NCBI GenBank assembly: GCA_002313335.1
Contig: DCBC01000117.1
Location: 677 to 15,335, forward strand
Source: Porticoccaceae bacterium UBA1117
GTDB taxonomy: Bacteria; Pseudomonadota; Gammaproteobacteria; Pseudomonadales; Porticoccaceae
Reading direction: 5' to 3'
DNA: 14,659 nt
Both the position numbers and the translations under genes were made by a program. This document shows, piece after piece, positions 1 through 7,150 of this stretch. Each line of letters opens with the position of its first letter. The stretch's first letter is position 1. The notes under the pieces are model-generated. The model had not been told where the DNA came from. It searched no databases and saw only the letters and a list, made by a program, of their open reading frames with translations.

Positions 1-593
1 TACTTAATGAAGACTCTTCAACTCAGTCGAACGTTGAGGCTAACATTATTTTTAGCGGTAGTAATCGTGATCCTTGGAGAGCCTATGTTGGGGATTCTAG
101 CGACTGGCACAAAATAGTGTCAGGTCAATCTGTGGGGACCCCCTACGGCGCACTTACTGTCACCACTGTCGATGGTATCGTGCAGGAAGACTCGCGTATG
201 TTGACTTGGACCGGCGGCTATGAGAGTCAGTTTTACTGGCAGGCTCAAGCACCCTCTGATTTGAGTCAGTTGGCGGTTAACGACGGGGCTTTGATGATGA
301 CTTTTAAGGTCGATAAGCATCCAGAAGGTACTGTCACGCAACGTATGGATTGCGGCTGGCCTTGTTCGGGTTCGATTGAGATGACTGACTTTTTTAGCTC
401 GGTTCCTGAAGGGCAGTGGTCTACTGTAGGAATAAGTTTAGAATGCTTTAGTAAGGTGGGTGTAGACCTGAAAAAAGTGACTTCACCTCTTGTATTGGTT
501 AGTAAAGATCCCTTTGGAATAACCCTTAACGATGTGCGAGTGGTTCCCAATGCACCTGAAAAGTCATTGATCAAGTGCGATCGAGCATCATAA
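1..593 (+). CDS. GH3 exo-beta-glucanase/beta-glucosidase, C-terminal part (5' truncated)
   Basis: The reading frame is open from base 3 to the TAA at 591-593, giving 196 residues with no start codon needed inside the window, so the gene begins to the left. The fragment resembles the C-terminal galactose-binding-like beta-sandwich found at the end of GH3 exo-1,3/1,4-beta-glucanases (the ExoP_C domain). Recognisable pieces are 'GDSSDW', 'QEDSRMLTWTG', 'MDCGWPCSG' and the closing 'GQWSTVGISLECFSKVG...ITLNDVRVV' pattern. The catalytic GH3 barrel and the alpha/beta sandwich would lie outside the window. By family knowledge the whole enzyme would release glucose from the non-reducing ends of beta-glucans, probably in the periplasm or outside the cell. 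The gene converges on an SDR gene with only 10 bases between stop codons. An internal GTG at 117 could be called as a start, but the open frame upstream argues against it. The domain call is from memory of the family. Confidence 0.75.
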   Translation, partial: LNEDSSTQSNVEANIIFSGSNRDPWRAYVGDSSDWHKIVSGQSVGTPYGALTVTTVDGIVQEDSRMLTWTGGYESQFYWQAQAPSDLSQLAVNDGALMMTFKVDKHPEGTVTQRMDCGWPCSGSIEMTDFFSSVPEGQWSTVGISLECFSKVGVDLKKVTSPLVLVSKDPFGITLNDVRVVPNAPEKSLIKCDRAS

Positions 594-603
594 ACGGCGA
601 TGA

Positions 604-1374
604 CTAAACAGTAAGATGATATCCGCCGTCTAACAGTATTGTTTCACCTGTTACGACGGTCGACAGTGCCATGAGATTGTAAATACACTCGGCTACTTGA
701 TCGGCTGTAACGGCTAAGCCCAGTGGCGTGGTAGTTTCAATGTTAGCCAGTGCTCTATCATAGGTTTCACTCCCAAGTCCCTTTCTTAACCAGTCACCTT
801 GAATAAAGCCTGGACAGACGGCATTTACTCTTATCGGCCCGAGGTTTCGAGCCATTGACTTTGTCATTGTATTTAGTGCACCTTTTGAAGATGCATAAGC
901 GATGCTACTGCCAATACCTTTAATGCCGGCAATCGATGAGACATTGATTACGCAGGGGTTAGGGCTTTTTGTTAAATATTGCCGAGAAGCTTTGACCATT
1001 TGAAACGGACCCACCACATTTACCTTATAGATGTGTAAAAAGTCTTCAGCATCTAAGGCGTCTAAGTTACCGTGGTCAAAAGCAAACTTTGTCGTTCCTG
1101 CATTGTTAATTAAGCAGTCGATACGACCCCATTTCTGAATAGACTGCTCTACGGTATCAAGACAAGCCTGATTGCTCGACACGTCAGCGACTACTAATAG
1201 GGCCTCAACACCAAGTGCTTGGCACTGTTCCACCACCATTGCGGCGTCTTTGGCGGAGTTTGTGCACGTTATGGTTACATTCCAGCCCTTAGAGGCCAAA
1301 AGCAGTGCAGTGGCTTTTCCTACCCCTCTGCTGCCGCCAGTGATGACTGCTACAGGATTTGTTGATGAACTCAT
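604..1374 (-). CDS. Short-chain dehydrogenase/reductase (SDR), FabG-like
   Basis: A complete classical SDR of 256 residues, the usual family length. It shows the cofactor motif T12-G-G-S-R-G-V-G19, D64 in 'ADV', N90-N-A-G93, the likely catalytic Ser147, and Y160-A-S-S-K164. 'VNAVCPG' follows the active site, as in FabG-like members. It should be a soluble cytoplasmic Rossmann-fold oxidoreductase using NAD(P)H. Arg16 in the glycine-rich loop hints at NADPH, but this is inference. The substrate cannot be read from sequence, and it is not part of an acyl-carrier or fatty-acid synthesis cluster, so I do not call it fabG. The ATG at 1374 is preceded by GGAGA about 7 bases upstream, which fixes the start. 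The upstream spacer carries a perfect TATAAT and a 19-base palindrome, suggesting regulated transcription. It is convergent with the GH3 gene, and no shared pathway is evident. Confidence 0.85.
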   Translation of the reverse strand: MSSSTNPVAVITGGSRGVGKATALLLASKGWNVTITCTNSAKDAAMVVEQCQALGVEALLVVADVSSNQACLDTVEQSIQKWGRIDCLINNAGTTKFAFDHGNLDALDAEDFLHIYKVNVVGPFQMVKASRQYLTKSPNPCVINVSSIAGIKGIGSSIAYASSKGALNTMTKSMARNLGPIRVNAVCPGFIQGDWLRKGLGSETYDRALANIETTTPLGLAVTADQVAECIYNLMALSTVVTGETILLDGGYHLTV

Positions 1375-1433
1375 TTACTTTCTCCATGGTTATTACAATG
1401 TAACTGCCGTTATTAAATAACTGGCTAGACAAC

Positions 1434-1439
1434 ATTATA
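1434..1439 (-). promoter_or_regulatory. Possible -10 element of the SDR gene
   Basis: On the minus strand this reads TATAAT, a perfect -10 hexamer 60 bases upstream of the SDR start codon. At 16-18 base spacing no good -35 hexamer is seen (best are GTTATT and TTATTT). If this is a promoter it may therefore need an activator or be weak. The region is AT-rich, so a chance match is possible. Confidence 0.35.
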
Positions 1440-1440
1440 A

Positions 1441-1459
1441 ATTTTTTGTAACAAAAAAT
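1441..1459. repeat. 19-base perfect palindrome upstream of the SDR gene (operator candidate)
   Basis: ATTTTTTGT-a-ACAAAAAAT has two perfect 9-base arms around a single central base. It lies immediately upstream (minus-strand sense) of the TATAAT at 1434-1439, in the position of a -10/-35 spacer, where a repressor or activator dimer could bind. It could also form a weak AT-rich hairpin. No known regulator motif was recognised. Confidence 0.6.
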
Positions 1460-1601
1460 AACTCGCTCTGTGTTCATAAGTATTGGGAGGTTTTTACTAA
1501 GAAATACAGACTTAATTGTGGGTTTTATAATCATGTGCTGTTTAGCCATAAAAATTTATAGTCTGACGTTATTAATTTTGGTACTTTAAGTGCGCGCAAT
1601 G

Positions 1602-1621
1602 ACCCAGTCAATCGATTGGGT
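1602..1621. repeat. Inverted repeat upstream of the MOSC gene
   Basis: ACCCA and TGGGT flank a 10-base centre. Overlapping it is the 10-base palindrome CAATCGATTG, and just before it lies the 8-base palindrome TGCGCGCA at 1591-1598. The element ends 26 bases before the MOSC start codon, so it would be in the promoter or leader. The arms are short, and a functional role is inference only. Confidence 0.4.
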
Positions 1622-1647
1622 GTTGGCTATACAAAGGAAACTTAAGT

Positions 1648-2124
1648 ATGAGTGAGAAAATTGTCTCTGGGATCTATATTGCCAGCGCTAATGGTGGCCC
1701 AATGTCTGGTCATAATAGCGTCTCTATTAAAGCGGGAAAAGGAATTGAAGGCGATCGTTATTTCTCTAAGACAGGCACTAATAGATCTACTTATAGAGGG
1801 CAGCCAGATTTTGAAATAACCTTAATAGAGTCTGAAGTTATCGATGCTTTTAATCAGGAGACTGGTAATAAATTTCATGAGAGTGATTTTCGACGGAATT
1901 TGGTGACTAAGGGCGTTAGGCTAAACGATCTTGAAGGTAAAGACTTTACTGTTAATGGCATCAAAATGTTTGGCGTTCGACTCTGTGAGCCATGCGCAAG
2001 TTTGCAGCGGCGTTTGGCAACAAGTATTTTACCCGAACTAGTGGGCAAAGGAGGCCTTCGCGCACTGATCAAAAGTAACGGTATTGTTAGGCTTGGTGAC
2101 CTTGTCGCTGACGAGCATAGCTAG
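1648..2124 (+). CDS. Small MOSC-domain protein
   Basis: A complete 158-residue protein made of little more than one MOSC domain. Typical features are 'EGDRY' at 34-38, 'RNLVTKGVRLNDLEGKDFTVNG' spanning about 83-104, and 'RLCEPC' at 111-116 with the conserved Cys116 of the domain (Cys113 also present). The C-terminal 'GKGGLRALI...GIVRLGD' also fits. MOSC domains bind or transfer sulfur or molybdenum-cofactor ligands. Stand-alone ones are linked to handling of molybdopterin-type substrates or N-hydroxylated compounds, but the exact substrate is not predictable here. No partner domains (ferredoxin, beta-barrel N-domain) are attached, so it is shorter than YiiM or YcbX. The ATG is supported by AAAGGAAA 8 bases upstream. 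The last 4 bases overlap the 3' end of the convergent tatD. Confidence 0.85.
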   Translation: MSEKIVSGIYIASANGGPMSGHNSVSIKAGKGIEGDRYFSKTGTNRSTYRGQPDFEITLIESEVIDAFNQETGNKFHESDFRRNLVTKGVRLNDLEGKDFTVNGIKMFGVRLCEPCASLQRRLATSILPELVGKGGLRALIKSNGIVRLGDLVADEHS

Positions 2125-2918
2125 GTTAAATTAAAAAACGCCACTGCCGTAGCGCTTGAGCTTTCCGCAATAATGTTGGCAGATTCCTCACGATGAGCGG
2201 TGATACCTGCGATCACATAATTTAGATTAGCTGGCTCGTTACGCCGATTTTTGGGTATCTCGGGCATGTTTCTAGGGAGTAGATAAGGCGCATCCGTTTC
2301 TACCATTAGTCGATTCAATGGAATGTTTTTGACAATATTTTGTAAATCACGGCCCCGACGTTCGTCGCATATCCATCCAGTGATACCGATATATAGATCG
2401 AGATCTAGGTAACTAAAAAGAGTTTTTTTATCTCCAGTAAAGCAGTGAATCACGGCTTTAGGTAAGTGATTCTGATATGACCTCAAAATCTCCAATTGAC
2501 GCTTTGAGGCATCCCTCTCATGCAAGAAAAGTGGTAATTTACAATTCACTGCCAATTCAATTTGTGATTCAAATGCTTTTTCTTGGGTGTTTTGGGGTGA
2601 AAGATTGCGATTAAAATCAAGCCCAGTTTCACCAATGGCAACCACACAAGAGTGCTTGGCAAGCCCCTCAAGAGTCTCAATAGCGCTCCCGTTGAAGCTT
2701 TTCGCCTCATGCGGATGAATACCTGCAGTGGCATAAAGCATACTTGGGAATTGACTTTGATATCTCTCACACAACTCAATAACCATCTGAGTCTCTTTGA
2801 TGGATGTGCCAGTGAGAATTATCTTGGTTACCTTTGCTTCTTGAGCGCGGATCAAAATCGATTCGATATCGTCCGCGAACCTGGAATTAGATAGATTGAC
2901 GCCAATGTCTATTAGCAT
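2121..2918 (-). CDS. tatD: TatD metal-dependent deoxyribonuclease
   Basis: A complete 265-residue amidohydrolase-fold nuclease, close to E. coli TatD in length and sequence. The N-terminus reads 'DIGVNL', as in true TatD, instead of the HxH motif of YcfH/YjjV paralogues. This supports tatD itself. Metal-site and family motifs are GIH68-P-H70-EA, 'AIGE97TGLDFNRN', 'FLH133ERDA', 'H158CFTG', 'GWICDERRG' and 'ETD209APYLLPR'. By family knowledge it is a cytoplasmic Mg-dependent 3'-5' exonuclease on single-stranded DNA and RNA, implicated in repair of oxidative damage. It is not needed for Tat export despite its name. The UspA-family gene lies 82 bases upstream on the same strand, and no tatABC genes are nearby. 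The start at 2918 aligns with E. coli TatD, although the Shine-Dalgarno sequence is weak. Confidence 0.93.
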   Translation of the reverse strand: MLIDIGVNLSNSRFADDIESILIRAQEAKVTKIILTGTSIKETQMVIELCERYQSQFPSMLYATAGIHPHEAKSFNGSAIETLEGLAKHSCVVAIGETGLDFNRNLSPQNTQEKAFESQIELAVNCKLPLFLHERDASKRQLEILRSYQNHLPKAVIHCFTGDKKTLFSYLDLDLYIGITGWICDERRGRDLQNIVKNIPLNRLMVETDAPYLLPRNMPEIPKNRRNEPANLNYVIAGITAHREESANIIAESSSATAVAFFNLT

Positions 2919-3000
2919 GGCTTAGAGCCCGTTTAAGATCAGCCAATATTTTAAAGTATTTCGCACTGAAATAATCTACCTGCTGATAACTTATTGTCCG

Positions 3001-3438
3001 TTACGACTCGATAATTCGTACGGCCAAAACATCACAAGTAGCGCCATGCAACACCGAGTTACTGGTAGAGCCAAAAATAAGTGACAGACCATGTCTCCCA
3101 TGACTACCAACGACAATTAGTCCGATATCCTCATTGGTTGCCATGGTGTGCATCTCTTGGGCTGGATGACCAAGGATCACGTGCTGATCGTCACTCCCAA
3201 TATTAAGTTGTGAGCCATATTTCGCCAGGCGTTCTACGGCTTGATCTTTTAGCTGAGTTTGAACATCAGATAGATCTACAGGAATATCACCTCCGTAGGT
3301 AAAAGCGAGCGGTTCGAGAATATGACAAAGAGATATTTTAGTGTCGGAGTCGGCGAATAGAAATTTCACTCGATTTATGACTTGTTGAGACTCCGTTGAT
3401 AAGTCTAGGCCGACTAGAATGTGGCTGTACGATGACAT
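3001..3438 (-). CDS. Universal stress protein, UspA family (nucleotide-binding type)
   Basis: A complete single-domain Usp of 145 residues. It opens with 'YSHILVGLDLS', the usual first beta-strand with Asp12. It ends with G111-S-H-G114 followed by G123-S124-T and 'NSVLHGATCDVLAVR'. This G-2x-G-(8-9)x-G-S/T arrangement is the ATP-binding loop of the MJ0577-like class, so it probably binds ATP. Such proteins are cytoplasmic dimers that help survival under starvation, oxidative stress or growth arrest, with no defined reaction. The ATG is supported by GAGGT 9 bases upstream. It is divergent from the 160-residue membrane-anchored protein at 3532 and lies upstream of tatD on the same strand, with 82 bases between, so partial co-transcription is possible. 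A 13-base inverted repeat lies in its promoter region. Confidence 0.92.
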   Translation of the reverse strand: MSSYSHILVGLDLSTESQQVINRVKFLFADSDTKISLCHILEPLAFTYGGDIPVDLSDVQTQLKDQAVERLAKYGSQLNIGSDDQHVILGHPAQEMHTMATNEDIGLIVVGSHGRHGLSLIFGSTSNSVLHGATCDVLAVRIIES

Positions 3439-3483
3439 AGTGGTGTACCTCTATGGACGATTACGAGTAGTATTCTACATTTA

Positions 3484-3496
3484 GCGTTTTGAACGC
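3484..3496. repeat. Short inverted repeat in the divergent uspA-family/ORF160 promoter region
   Basis: GCGTT-ttg-AACGC has perfect 5-base arms with a 3-base centre. It is positioned upstream of both divergent genes. On the minus strand it would lie between a weak TTGCGT and a TAGAAT 15 bases further on, a possible promoter of the Usp gene. It could be an operator or coincidence. Confidence 0.35.
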
Positions 3497-3531
3497 AAAT
3501 TTTATTTCTTCTTTATAGAGAGTAATAGTAG

Positions 3532-4014
3532 ATGACGTGGTTGGTAATTATTTTTGCCGTTGCAGTGGTTCTCTCACCATTAATGTGGTTCAAACAGTCT
3601 CCGCATCAAAAACGTATTAGCCATTTACGCAGTGTGGCAGCAACTTTTAATCTTCAAGTGGCTTTGCATCGAAGACCTGAGGCGCGCGAAGGTGAGGGTG
3701 GTCTTAACTGCATATGCTACAAAATGCGGTATCAGCAAGAGACCCCGTGTCATGAGTGGGTTATCCATCGGTTTAGTGGGCGCGGTTGGGCCTCTGGCTG
3801 GGAGGGGTGGCAATGGTTTAATAAGCAAGCAGAGGACAGTTGGTGTGAGGTTCTCGGGGATATTCTCCAGGATATGCCGGTCGGAGTATCTGCGGCAATG
3901 ATGGAAAATAGTAGTGTCGGGGTTATTTGGGATGAGCGAGGTGATGAAGAACAGCTCGGGCAAATTGCTAAAAATTTAACACGATTAAAACTTCATGCTG
4001 AAAATAATTGTTGA
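3532..4014 (+). CDS. Membrane-anchored protein of unknown function, 160 residues
   Basis: I do not recognise a characterised family. The protein begins with one strongly hydrophobic helix (about residues 3-19), followed directly by basic residues (K21, H25, K27, R28). This predicts an N-out, C-in single-pass anchor with a cytoplasmic domain. The soluble part is Trp-rich between about 75 and 108 (including 'GRGWASGWEGWQWF') and has four Cys (61, 63, 73, 104) plus the C-terminal Cys160. The 'SPHQKRI..LR..A...L' stretch after the helix resembles small gammaproteobacterial membrane proteins that I recall vaguely near topA, but this is a weak memory. The ATG at 3532 has a modest GAGAG about 9 bases upstream. 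It lies 116 bases before topA on the same strand and is divergent from the Usp gene. Confidence 0.7.
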   Translation: MTWLVIIFAVAVVLSPLMWFKQSPHQKRISHLRSVAATFNLQVALHRRPEAREGEGGLNCICYKMRYQQETPCHEWVIHRFSGRGWASGWEGWQWFNKQAEDSWCEVLGDILQDMPVGVSAAMMENSSVGVIWDERGDEEQLGQIAKNLTRLKLHAENNC

Positions 4015-4130
4015 CCGCAGGGGCGTCTAGCAAGTATATATGCGGACTAAAGGTTCATTTGATCGAAAATAAACGCAGTATTGAGCATCGCTGTCAAAAA
4101 TTGATGCCACAATAAGGAAAATTAACCCTC

Positions 4131-6794
4131 ATGGGAAAATCGTTAGTCATAGTAGAATCCCCAGCCAAGGCGAAAACGATCAATCGCTATTTGGGAGACG
4201 ACTTTATTGTTAAATCGTCGGTTGGCCATATTAGAGATTTGCCAACGGGCGCTAATAGGATCCCTAGTGATCCCAAAGAGCGTGCTAAGCAGGCTGCTTT
4301 GACGCGTAAAATGTCACCCGAGCAAAAAATTATTCATCGTGAGAAAAAGGCTAAATCTCAACTAATTAATAGTATGGGTATTGACCCAGAAAATAATTGG
4401 AAAGCCGAATATGCGACGCTGCCTGGTAAAGAGAAGGTTGTAGCTGAACTAAAAAAATTAGCTAAAAATGCAGACACTGTTTATCTCGCAACGGATATGG
4501 ATAGAGAGGGAGAGGCTATTGCCTGGCATCTTACCCAGGTGATTGGTGGTGATGAGAGTCGGTACAAGCGGGTCGTGTTTAACGAAATTACTAAGAAGGC
4601 AATACGCAGTGCTTTTGAAGCGCCCGGAACGTTAAATACTCACCGTGTTGACGCCCAGCAAGCAAGACGTTTTCTTGATCGTGTCGTAGGATTTATGGTA
4701 TCGCCTCTGCTATGGGAAAAAGTTGGCAGAGGTTTATCTGCAGGTAGAGTTCAATCGGTCGCGCTTAAAATGATTGTTGAGCGTGAGCGCCAAATACGCG
4801 CATTCATTCCCGAGGAGTATTGGACTGTTCAGGCTGATCTTGAAAATAAGGATCAGGGCGAACAGGATAACGTTAACATCCGCTTTGATGTAAAACGTCA
4901 TCAGGGATCGGCGTTTAGGCCGGTTAACAAAGAGCAAACTGAGATCGCGTTGGCTTCACTTAGAGCGGCTGAATATTCCGTTCTTAAGCGAGAAGATAAA
5001 CCTACCAAGTCTAAGCCTTCTGCACCATTCATTACCTCGACCTTGCAGCAGGCAGCAAGTACACGTCTTGGTTTTGGTGTTAAGAAGACAATGATGATGG
5101 CACAGCGTTTGTATGAGGGTGGCTATATCACCTATATGCGTACCGACTCTACCAACTTGAGCGCTGACGCTGTCGCCGCGTGCCGAGAATACATTCAGTT
5201 ACGTCACGGCGATAAATATCTTCCAGACGCAGCCATTATTTATAGTAGTAAGTCCGGTGCTCAGGATGCTCACGAAGCGATACGACCGTCTAATGTAGAT
5301 ATCGCGCCTGGCAGCCTTAGCGACATGGAGGCAGATGCGAGTAGACTTTATCAATTGATTTGGCAGCAGTTTATCGCGTGTCAGATGACTAACGCAGAAT
5401 TTACATCAACGACCATAACCGTTGCCGCTGGCGACTATGAACTAACGGCCAAGGGTAGAGTGACACGCTTTGATGGTTATTTGGCTGTAATGCCTCTTAA
5501 CCGAAAAAGTGATGATGATATTGAGTTACCTGATCTTCAGAAAAACGATCTAATGGCAATGTTGACGCTAATACCGCAGCAACATTTCACAAAGCCAGTG
5601 GCGCGTTTTTCAGAAGCCGCTTTGGTGAAGGAATTAGAGAAACGAGGTATAGGCAGACCTTCTACCTATGCGTCGATTATTTCCACCATTCAAGATCGTG
5701 GTTATGTGAAGATAGAAAACAGGCGTATTTTCGCTGAAAAAATTGGTGATATTGTTACTGATCGTTTGTCTGAGAGTTTCACGGAGCTTATGGATTACAG
5801 CTTCACAGCAACCATGGAAGAGCGGCTGGATGAAGTTGCGGCTGGCGCCTTGGACTGGAAGAGTCTGTTAAACGATTTTTATAAGGATTTCAGCGGTCAA
5901 GTTCAGTCCGCCAAAGAGCCTGATCAGGGGATGCGCCCGAATACTCCGTCACAAACAGATATTGCCTGTGTGTTGTGTGATAGTCCTATGATGATAAGAA
6001 CGGCCGGTACAGGTGTTTTTCTGGGTTGCTCAGGATATGCACTTCCGCCTAAAGAACGCTGCAAGCAGACGATTAACCTCACAGAAGGGGATGAGGCAGT
6101 CAATATAGATGAAGATGATGAGGCTGAATCAAAGTCACTGTTAAACAAGCACCGTTGTAGTATTTGTAACACATCGATGGACAGCTATCTGCTTGATGAG
6201 ACTCGAAAGCTTCATGTCTGCGGTAACAATCCTGATTGCATCGGCCATGAGATTGAAGCGGGTCAATATGTTATCAAAGGGTACGAAGGGCCAATAATCG
6301 ACTGTGATAAGTGCCATAGTGAAATGCAGTTAAAGACGGGTCGGTTTGGAAAGTACTTTGGTTGTACCGGGGAAACTAAACCTGGGGAACCCTGCAAAAA
6401 TACACGAAAATTACTTCGTAATGGAGAAGCTGCTCCCCCAAAGGTAGACCCTATTGCGATGCCTGAGTTACGTTGTGTTAAAGTTGAGGATTACTATGTG
6501 CTTCGCGACGGGGCATCGGGGATATTTTTAGCCGCTAGTCAATTTCCACGCCACAGAGAGACTCGCGCGCCAACGGTCAATGAGCTTCTGCCCTTTAAGA
6601 GCCAAATAGACCCTAAATACCAGTTTCTGTTGAAGGCACCTGCGTCAGATCCTGATGGTAACGAAACTGTTATTAGATACAGTAGAAAAACCAAAGAACA
6701 ATATGTACGTAGTGAACATGACGGAAAACCAACCGGTTGGAGTGCATTTTACAATCGCGGTAAATGGGTGGCAGAAGAAAAGGGTGCAAAATAG
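4131..6794 (+). CDS. topA: DNA topoisomerase I (type IA)
   Basis: A complete 887-residue TopA, slightly longer than the E. coli enzyme. It relaxes negative supercoils by transient cleavage of one strand and balances gyrase. The Toprim domain starts with 'VIVE9SPAKAKTI' and has the metal-binding D122-M-D124-R-E126. The nucleophile is Tyr335 in 'ITYMRTDST', followed by 'DAHEAIRPS' and '[10 protein letters not shown]'. The C-terminal part has three four-cysteine zinc fingers starting at C613/C616, C676/C679 and C725/C728. After them comes the usual TopA tail with '[16 protein letters not shown]' and 'SRKTKEQYV', ending near '[12 protein letters not shown]'. Two acidic stretches around 655-672 lie between fingers one and two. 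AAGGA lies about 12 bases before the ATG, a rather long spacing. It is followed by an 81-residue ORF on the same strand after 104 bases. Confidence 0.98.
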   Translation: MGKSLVIVESPAKAKTINRYLGDDFIVKSSVGHIRDLPTGANRIPSDPKERAKQAALTRKMSPEQKIIHREKKAKSQLINSMGIDPENNWKAEYATLPGKEKVVAELKKLAKNADTVYLATDMDREGEAIAWHLTQVIGGDESRYKRVVFNEITKKAIRSAFEAPGTLNTHRVDAQQARRFLDRVVGFMVSPLLWEKVGRGLSAGRVQSVALKMIVERERQIRAFIPEEYWTVQADLENKDQGEQDNVNIRFDVKRHQGSAFRPVNKEQTEIALASLRAAEYSVLKREDKPTKSKPSAPFITSTLQQAASTRLGFGVKKTMMMAQRLYEGGYITYMRTDSTNLSADAVAACREYIQLRHGDKYLPDAAIIYSSKSGAQDAHEAIRPSNVDIAPGSLSDMEADASRLYQLIWQQFIACQMTNAEFTSTTITVAAGDYELTAKGRVTRFDGYLAVMPLNRKSDDDIELPDLQKNDLMAMLTLIPQQHFTKPVARFSEAALVKELEKRGIGRPSTYASIISTIQDRGYVKIENRRIFAEKIGDIVTDRLSESFTELMDYSFTATMEERLDEVAAGALDWKSLLNDFYKDFSGQVQSAKEPDQGMRPNTPSQTDIACVLCDSPMMIRTAGTGVFLGCSGYALPPKERCKQTINLTEGDEAVNIDEDDEAESKSLLNKHRCSICNTSMDSYLLDETRKLHVCGNNPDCIGHEIEAGQYVIKGYEGPIIDCDKCHSEMQLKTGRFGKYFGCTGETKPGEPCKNTRKLLRNGEAAPPKVDPIAMPELRCVKVEDYYVLRDGASGIFLAASQFPRHRETRAPTVNELLPFKSQIDPKYQFLLKAPASDPDGNETVIRYSRKTKEQYVRSEHDGKPTGWSAFYNRGKWVAEEKGAK

Positions 6795-6824
6795 CGTCTA
6801 GTGTCCCAAAAAAAGGGTGCTCGG

Positions 6825-6857
6825 CCGGACGACTTTCTTCGGACAATCATTCCGGAC
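6825..6857. repeat. Three short direct repeats (YCGGAC) between topA and the 81-residue ORF
   Basis: CCGGAC at 6825-6830, TCGGAC at 6839-6844 and CCGGAC at 6852-6857 are spaced by 13-14 bases in the topA downstream spacer. They end 2 bases before a TTGACT that resembles a -35 hexamer (6860-6865). They could be binding sites for a regulator, but they are only 6 bases long and may be chance. Confidence 0.25.
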
Positions 6858-6898
6858 GGTTGACTAGTACACTACTGAAATATTATAGGAAAACAGAT

Positions 6899-7144
6899 AT
6901 GGCTTTTACCGAATATGAACTTGTTGTGCTGGATGATGGTGAAATTGCTTTACAGCGATCTGGTTCGGATGAACCTTTGGTTCGCATCAGCTTTTCACCC
7001 TCGGTTCTAGCCTACCTCGACGGTAAGCATGTCGACGTCGCGAGAAGCATGATGGATGCTGGTATTCAGACCGTATTTGAGATCAATGACGACAGAGCAC
7101 CGTCGGGACCTGAGCAACAAAACAAGCATCAAACGCTCCATTAA
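6899..7144 (+). CDS. Small protein of unknown function between topA and lexA (81 residues)
   Basis: I chose the ATG at 6899, not the earlier in-frame start at 6764. The ATG has AGGA (6887-6890) 8 bases upstream, and the 45 extra codons would overlap topA and look non-protein-like. The product starts 'MAFTEYELVVLDDGEIALQ' and is acidic, with no membrane segment or signal peptide. 'DEPLVRISFS' and 'VARSMMDAGI' sit in the middle, with a hydrophilic Gln/His-rich tail. A similar small protein occupies this position between topA and sulA-lexA in Pseudomonas as I remember it, so it is probably a conserved cytoplasmic protein of unknown role. Its stop codon is 6 bases from the lexA stop on the other strand. 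It may be co-transcribed with topA. The ORF call is solid, but no function can be given. Confidence 0.75.
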   Translation: MAFTEYELVVLDDGEIALQRSGSDEPLVRISFSPSVLAYLDGKHVDVARSMMDAGIQTVFEINDDRAPSGPEQQNKHQTLH

Positions 7145-7150
7145 GTCGGT

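Noticed and set aside
117..593. Stand-alone 158-residue protein starting at GTG 117
   Set aside because: The frame is open back to the window edge and the upstream codons fit the same beta-sandwich domain, so this is the end of a larger GH3 gene.
2546..2779. Frames antisense to or shifted within tatD, topA, mfd and other genes
   Set aside because: They lie inside strongly conserved coding sequence in another frame and show no ribosome sites or domains of their own.
6860..6886. TTGACT...TATTAT as a promoter for the 81-residue ORF
   Set aside because: The hexamer spacing is only 15 bases, and the predicted start point (about 6892) would leave the AGGA ribosome site (6887-6890) outside the transcript.
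6764..6898. Longer N-terminus for the 81-residue protein, starting inside topA
   Set aside because: It overlaps topA, has a Lys/Arg/Cys/Ser composition unlike the rest, and the ATG at 6899 has its own ribosome site.
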